The notes below the pieces were generated by a model. The model searched no databases, had not been told where the DNA came from, and worked only from the letters and a program-made list of their open reading frames with translations. Below are positions 55,690-60,000 of a stretch of DNA of 60,000 nucleotides, piece by piece; the first letter of the stretch is position 1; each line of letters begins with the position of its first letter. The translations under genes and the position numbers were made by a program. Source of the stretch: Nematostella vectensis (Eukaryota; Cnidaria; Anthozoa; Actiniaria; Edwardsiidae); the NCBI RefSeq assembly GCF_932526225.1, contig NC_064047.1:1366001-1426000 (forward strand), in the 5' to 3' direction.

Positions 55690-55865
55690 CTGATGTTGGG
55701 GGTGGTTAGGTGTATTGGGGGTGGGTAGGTGTATTGGGGGTGGGTAGGTGTGTTGGAGAGTGGGTAGGTGTGTTGGAGGGTGGGTAGGTGTGTTGGAGGA
55801 TGGGTAGGTGTGTTGGGGGTGGGTTAGGTGTGTTGGGGGGTGGGTGTGTTGGGGGGAAAGTAGGT
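55690..55865 (+). repeat. G-rich minisatellite GTGTGTTGGGGGTGGGTAG
   Basis: About eight units of 18-21 bp (GGTGTGTTGGAGGGTGGGTA). Confidence 0.85.
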
Positions 55866-57695
55866 GTGGGACAAACTTGAGGCCGCCGAGGGAAGGGCGT
55901 GGCTCATGTCAGTGAAGATCGAGTGATTTTTATAACTGCTCTGCAGCGGATGGGATGAAATCAACACCCGGGTATGATAGATTTTTTTTCAAGTAAGCCA
56001 AGTTTTTTTTAACCTATTAAGGTTTTGAAATAATAGTGGCATTAATACGTGGATGGAACTGAGAGCAAGAACAGAGATATACTGATGGTAGAGTTGTTTC
56101 ATTGTGAAGGAGGGGTATCGTAACAGTACTTTTGGTTAAAACCGGGTATTCGTACCATGGCACCTAGGGTGAGGAGGGGACAGTGGTTGTAGTATGGGTA
56201 GATGGAATGGTACGGTAGTTGGTGGCAGCGGTGAGAACGGGAGGGTAATCATGGGATAGTGCCAAGTGGAGTTGGGCGGATTGAAGGCGGATGTTTGTTG
56301 GTAAAAATGATACTATTAGTCCCCCCCCCCCCCCCCCCCCCCACGCACACACACCTCTTCGGGATAGTGCACCCATTTGGTGTATAAATAGTGCTGTCAC
56401 AGGAAGGAAAGTCTGGTCGCAAATCCAAACCTACGTTTCGAGCATCCAAAGCCATTTGTCATCACATGACATCGACTGCAACCATCATGCAACGCGAGAT
56501 CATGCTACTAGCTCCACCTGTTGGCTCTCATCACGTGACTATCCAACGTGAAATCTTCACATCACTTATCGCCTTTCTACCTTGGAACTTGAACCATATA
56601 ACGTGATAATCGTGTCACATGCACATCACGTCATCATCTATGAAGTCATGCTGATACCTATTATGTATTTGACACAAAGGAGAAAGAGCCAAAGGGGATT
56701 ATGGACAACGTGAGGAGCTGCTGCATCTGTTGCTAACAAAAGGGGAAGGCAAGACACGGAGTGCAACAATTTGCAACATGACACTGGCTTCAAACAGACC
56801 TCTACTGTATCTGTTGCTAACGGATTGTGGGGAACATAATGGCTTGAAGTGAACTGGAGGGATTTTTAGACGCCTGCGGTACATCTATTGCCAACAAAAA
56901 GTGGAAAGGCGAGAAACAGAGTGAAACAAAAGTGGATCAAAGTGGAGCGTTTCCTTGAGACCTTTATAGACTAAGAATTGATTGATCACAGTTTTATTTG
57001 GCTTTTTTACTAATTCCTTGTATTTGGGGGAAGACACAATATTCCACCATGTGATCTAATAAAACTCCAACTATGTGAAGGCTGCGGGCTGTGCCCCCCC
57101 CCCCCTCCCCCATTGGCCGCGCCAAATATGGATATGTTATGATATAAGAATTACCAGATTTCATACACTTTACTTTCATACACTTTAATATCTATACTTG
57201 ATCACCTTAGCTTCAGCAAATACTGGCAACGCGCTCACCTGCCTAGCTAAGCCCCTGGTGGTTGCGAGGACTGTGCTGACTATCGTATGCTCATGCGATT
57301 CACTACAATCGTAGTGAATCGTTCGAGTCAAGGTACGGAAGGCTGACTTCAGTCGCTGTTTTGACTGAGTGTACAGCATTAAAACCATACTGTACAAAGG
57401 ATGACAGATTTTTTTGATAATGAGGGAGTTATAAAGAAAATTATAGACTTAGCTTTGCGCTAGTTTTCCTAGCATTCGCCAAAATGTGAGAGTTCGCCGT
57501 AAAAACCCTCCATTTCAAAACAAAAAGGCTGGTTTAACCGCGCGGTACTGTAACTGGTCTTGCGTTGTTCAGCACTGACGGTGGATAGACGTGCCAGTCT
57601 GCCCTCGCTACTCGAGAGAGGCATGCCTCAACATACATTGTTTAGCTGAACCACCTTTCTGATGGTTCTACGTGGATTAATGAATTCGTGTGGTG
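55866..57695. other. Intergenic stretch without recognised genes
   Basis: No conserved protein recognised. It contains a C run at 56321-56342 next to CACGCACACACACC. It also has a degenerate three-copy repeat at about 56700-56940: CTGCATCTGTTGCTAACAAA, CTGTATCTGTTGCTAACGG and GGTACATCTATTGCCAACAA, each followed by GGCGAGAAACAGAG-like text. A C-rich tract lies at 57095-57112. Confidence 0.5.
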
Positions 57696-58086
57696 CCTAC
57701 GCCACCCTAGGCGATTTTGTACACTTTTCGTAAAAGCGAATTTCAATCGCCGGCTGAAAATCGACAGGTCTGTTTGCTGCAGCAACGTAAGCCTGCGAAG
57801 AAAGCGTTTCTGTGGATTTCCAGTGCAAAGAAACGCAACGAAAGAGAAAGACCGCCATTTTGGCCGCGCGAGAAATGGGAGCTAGCGGGCGGTCCTTCGC
57901 TTTCGTGGGGTTTCTGTGCGCTGGAACCCACAGAAACGCTTGCTACGCAGGCTACCGCTGCGATGAATTCGCCAATATCTAGACGTTTGATTCGTCAGAT
58001 ACTGGCGATCAAATTCGCTCGCTAGCGATCGCCGCCGGCGATTGAATTTGCTCATACACGCGTACAAAATCGTCAGTGTGTCGTAA
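57696..58086. mobile_element. MITE related to 37501-37674, with a second element nested inside
   Basis: The left end CCTACGCCACCCTAGGCGAT, then TTTTGTACACTTTTCG, and right end CGTACAAAATCGTCAGTGTG, then TCGTAA, match the ends of the shorter copy. The centre is interrupted by the element 57790-57953. It lies upstream of YRDC. Confidence 0.7.
57790..57953. mobile_element. Nested MITE with AGCCTGCGAAG ends
   Basis: The left AGCCTGCGAAGAAAGCGTTT, then CTGTGG, and right CCACAGAAACGCTTGCTACG, then CAGGCT, are inverted. A solitary matching end (GAAACGCTTGCTACGCAGGC) lies at about 58229-58248, and a similar end near 43895-43932 (CGGAAACCCTTGCTACACAG). Confidence 0.75.
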
Positions 58087-58249
58087 GCCCTCCCAGAGAC
58101 TGTTAGCAAGAGTATGACCGCGCGAAGAATGAGTTGAGGAGTTATATCGCCTCTCTCCCCTTTTTTTCGTCCCCATTCTTCTTGCGACCATACTCTTCGC
58201 TTACTCTCCATTACCGCTGAGCCAAAAAGAAACGCTTGCTACGCAGGCT

Positions 58250-59170
58250 CAGAAACGTTTTTTTTTTGTGAAATAAGTAATACACCCGTAGTGAGCGTAG
58301 GTGCAGGTGATGCACTTTTGCCGAAAAAAGGATATTTTTTTTTTGAAGCTGTCAAATACTATATCCTTTTCCCATATGATGAATATGACTACGCACTCAT
58401 TTGCTTTGTTTCCGGGTTCTCCTCCACACACAAAAAAAAACAATAACAACAACAACAATTCTGATCTAGAATTTATTTGTTCCGTGGTCGTGAACGTGTA
58501 AACGTCAGGTAACTTTAACCTCGTCCCCAGCACGTTTTATTGCGTTGACGCCATATTTAAAATTGCCCGGGGTCTCTGTCAAGTTAATTTTCAAAAAAAA
58601 AAAAAAAAATCATCAAAAAGTCAACCCCAGAAATTTCGGTAATACAAATCAAGTATGATTAATCTGAGTTTGGCTTCTACTGGGTGAGATTTGCTTATGT
58701 AAAAAAATGCTTGCTACATTTCGTGATCCTGACTGAGACCCCACTGCACATGGGTTTGTTATATTGTTTTAGTTTGTAAAGAACGCCCCTCTCTAATAAA
58801 CGCCTCCTATCTTCTCAATGACCCCTCTCGGGCCATCGATTTTTAGATCATTTACGGTAGTTATAGTATAAGTTGAGTTTCCTGCGGGACAGTGTGTTGG
58901 TTTCCCTGTGGTAAGTGATTATAGCTCCCAGTTTACCCGCAGCTCTTAGAACAAAATGGCGTCCCCACGTGAAAGAAATGATGCAACAAAGGTGAAACAC
59001 AAAAAGCGGCACATTTTGTTCTAGTAGTTTGTAGATGGCCGTAATTAACAGCGTATAACTCACACGGTATATTTATTATCTCTCGGCACGAGATAACATG
59101 CGAGTAGCTACGTTTGTATTCTAGAATTCGAATTATTGTCTTCGCCGTTTGTTTGGCAACACATTTTACA
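58250..59170. promoter_or_regulatory. Upstream region of YRDC
   Basis: Non-coding as far as can be seen; A/T runs at 58256-58267, 58430-58440 and 58594-58609. The last 100-200 bp before the ATG at 59171 should hold the promoter and 5' UTR. No clear TATA box. Confidence 0.35.
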
Positions 59171-60000
59171 ATGCATCCTAAGATAGTCAAGCTTCACGAA
59201 TTTGGTAAGTGCATAATGTACTATGGTTTTGATACTTATCACTGACAATTTTTTTATGGGGACGGGGAGGAATCTTTTTGTAAGCGCAACTTACTGTACA
59301 TAATGCCTTTCGCCAAATTGTATATCCCTGCTACACTGTTAGAATCAAAAAGCCCAAACTGTCGCGATCTCGTACCAGAACAATGAATAAAATACACCAA
59401 AAACTGGAAATCGACTCTGCCAAATTTTCGTCTTTAATAAGACTTCTTTAGGGCAGACTCAGACACTGTCATTTTGTTGAACCTTTTTCATAAGAAAAGA
59501 AGAATAATAAGAAGAATAAGAAGAATAAGAAGAATAAGAAGAATAAGAAGAATAAGAAGAATAAGAAGAATAAGAAGAATAAGAATAATAAGAAGAATAA
59601 GAAGAATAAGAAGAATAAGAATAAGAAGAATAAGGGCAGACTCAGACACTGTCATTTTGTTGAACCTTTTTCATAAGAACGTCCTGCCTGAGATTTAATT
59701 AAATTTTAAGAACATGCTGAGGCTCAGATAGCAGCAAAATATTGCTTTGTTTGTCTGATGTGTTCTAAAATGAAGAATCAAATTGTGTTATATATTTGTG
59801 TAATTCTCTCTCTAATGATTTATCAATGTACAAGTTCCTAAAATCTTTTTTTTTTAAAGCTGATACTCAGCAAGAAGAACTTATACATGCTGCAGTCGCA
59901 TCATTAAAACTTGGTCATGTGATAGCTTTACCAACAGACACCATATATGGTATTGCAGCTCTCACTCAGAGTTGTAATGCTGTCCAAAAGCTGTATGAAA
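59171..60000 (+). CDS. YRDC: YrdC/Sua5-family threonylcarbamoyl-AMP synthase, 5' two exons
   Basis: Makes threonylcarbamoyl-AMP from threonine, bicarbonate and ATP, the first step of the t6A37 modification of ANN-decoding tRNAs. Exon 1 is 59171-59204 (MHPKIVKLHEF, donor GTAAGT); exon 2 starts at 59860 after TTTAAAG and runs off the window at 60000. The joined start is MHPKIVKLHEFADTQQEELI with the hallmark GHVIALPTDTIYGIAAL, the conserved YrdC-domain nucleotide and substrate loop. An A stands at -3 of the ATG. The N-terminus is short, without an evident mitochondrial presequence, unlike the longer human YRDC. Only about 58 residues are visible. Intron 1 carries a Penelope-like fragment and a microsatellite. 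Confidence 0.85.
59341..59458 (-). mobile_element. Penelope-like 3'-end fragment with a mutated hammerhead motif
   Basis: About 117 bp nearly identical to 53670-53786, including the same terminal GAATCAAAAAGCCC. The hammerhead-like motif lies at 59416-59457 on the minus strand, but the core reads CTAAAGA instead of CTGAAGA. Similarity to the first copy stops just beyond the first stem I strand. It lies in YRDC intron 1. Confidence 0.85.
59452..59683 (+). repeat. AGAAGAATA microsatellite between two 43-bp direct repeats
   Basis: GGGCAGACTCAGACACTGTC, then ATTTTGTTGAACCTTTTTCATAAGAA, occurs at 59452-59497 and again at 59634-59679. About 15 units of AAGAATAAG lie between. Confidence 0.9.
59685..59840 (+). 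repeat. Interspersed repeat copy, related to 32256-32410
   Basis: CCTGCCTGAGATTTAATTAA, AGAACATGCTGAGGCTCAG, GCAGCAAAATATTGCTTTG and TTCTAAAATGAAGAATCAAA match the copy in the GGT-like intron 1 in the same order. It ends just before the YRDC exon 2 acceptor. Confidence 0.6.

Noticed and set aside
56291-56551. Proline-rich frame over a C run
   Set aside because: Low-complexity translation of poly-C next to CA repeats.
59474-59698. RRIRRIRRI-repeat frame
   Set aside because: Pure translation of the AAGAATAAG microsatellite in YRDC intron 1.

Overview
This is animal nuclear DNA: intron-rich genes with canonical GT-AG junctions, short exons, AT-rich introns and many interspersed and tandem repeats. 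The mix suggests a marine invertebrate, most likely an anthozoan cnidarian such as Nematostella or a relative: a HUNK-type kinase, a Penelope-like retroelement with hammerhead-like ends, TTAA-flanked DNA elements and SINE-like repeats. The species call is inference; no marker gene settles it.

Layout. (1) 472-22347, + strand: the 3' 25 exons of a PITRM1 (presequence protease, M16C) gene; the exon with the HxxEH zinc motif lies left of the window. (2) 24845-33946, - strand: a complete three-exon gamma-glutamyltransferase-family gene, convergent with PITRM1, with a roughly 600-residue basic insertion in its C-terminal half. (3) 34560-48773, + strand: a complete 11-exon HUNK-like Ser/Thr kinase gene, head-to-head with the GGT-like gene across about 610 bp. 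(4) 48774-59170: gene-poor, holding a G-rich minisatellite of nearly 4 kb interrupted by a 5'-truncated Penelope-like element, plus several MITE-like elements. (5) 59171-60000, + strand: the first two exons of a YRDC/Sua5 gene, cut by the window end. Joined exons keep frame in the two complete genes (3678 and 3816 bp) and across the visible PITRM1 exons.

The most unusual signal is a pattern. Many intronic minisatellites are amplified copies of an exon edge plus its splice site. The clearest is a 48-bp unit at 12061-15815 that repeats the end of one PITRM1 exon with its splice donor 78 times. Similar exon-end arrays or ghost copies follow PITRM1 exons ending at 1027, 9781 and 11335 and HUNK exons ending at 38986, 39729 and 41749. 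An acceptor-side version precedes the HUNK exon at 38580. In the GGT-like gene, the array at 23960-24850 repeats the last codons and the stop codon. The genes have no evident shared pathway: mitochondrial peptide clearance, gamma-glutamyl chemistry, protein phosphorylation and tRNA t6A synthesis.
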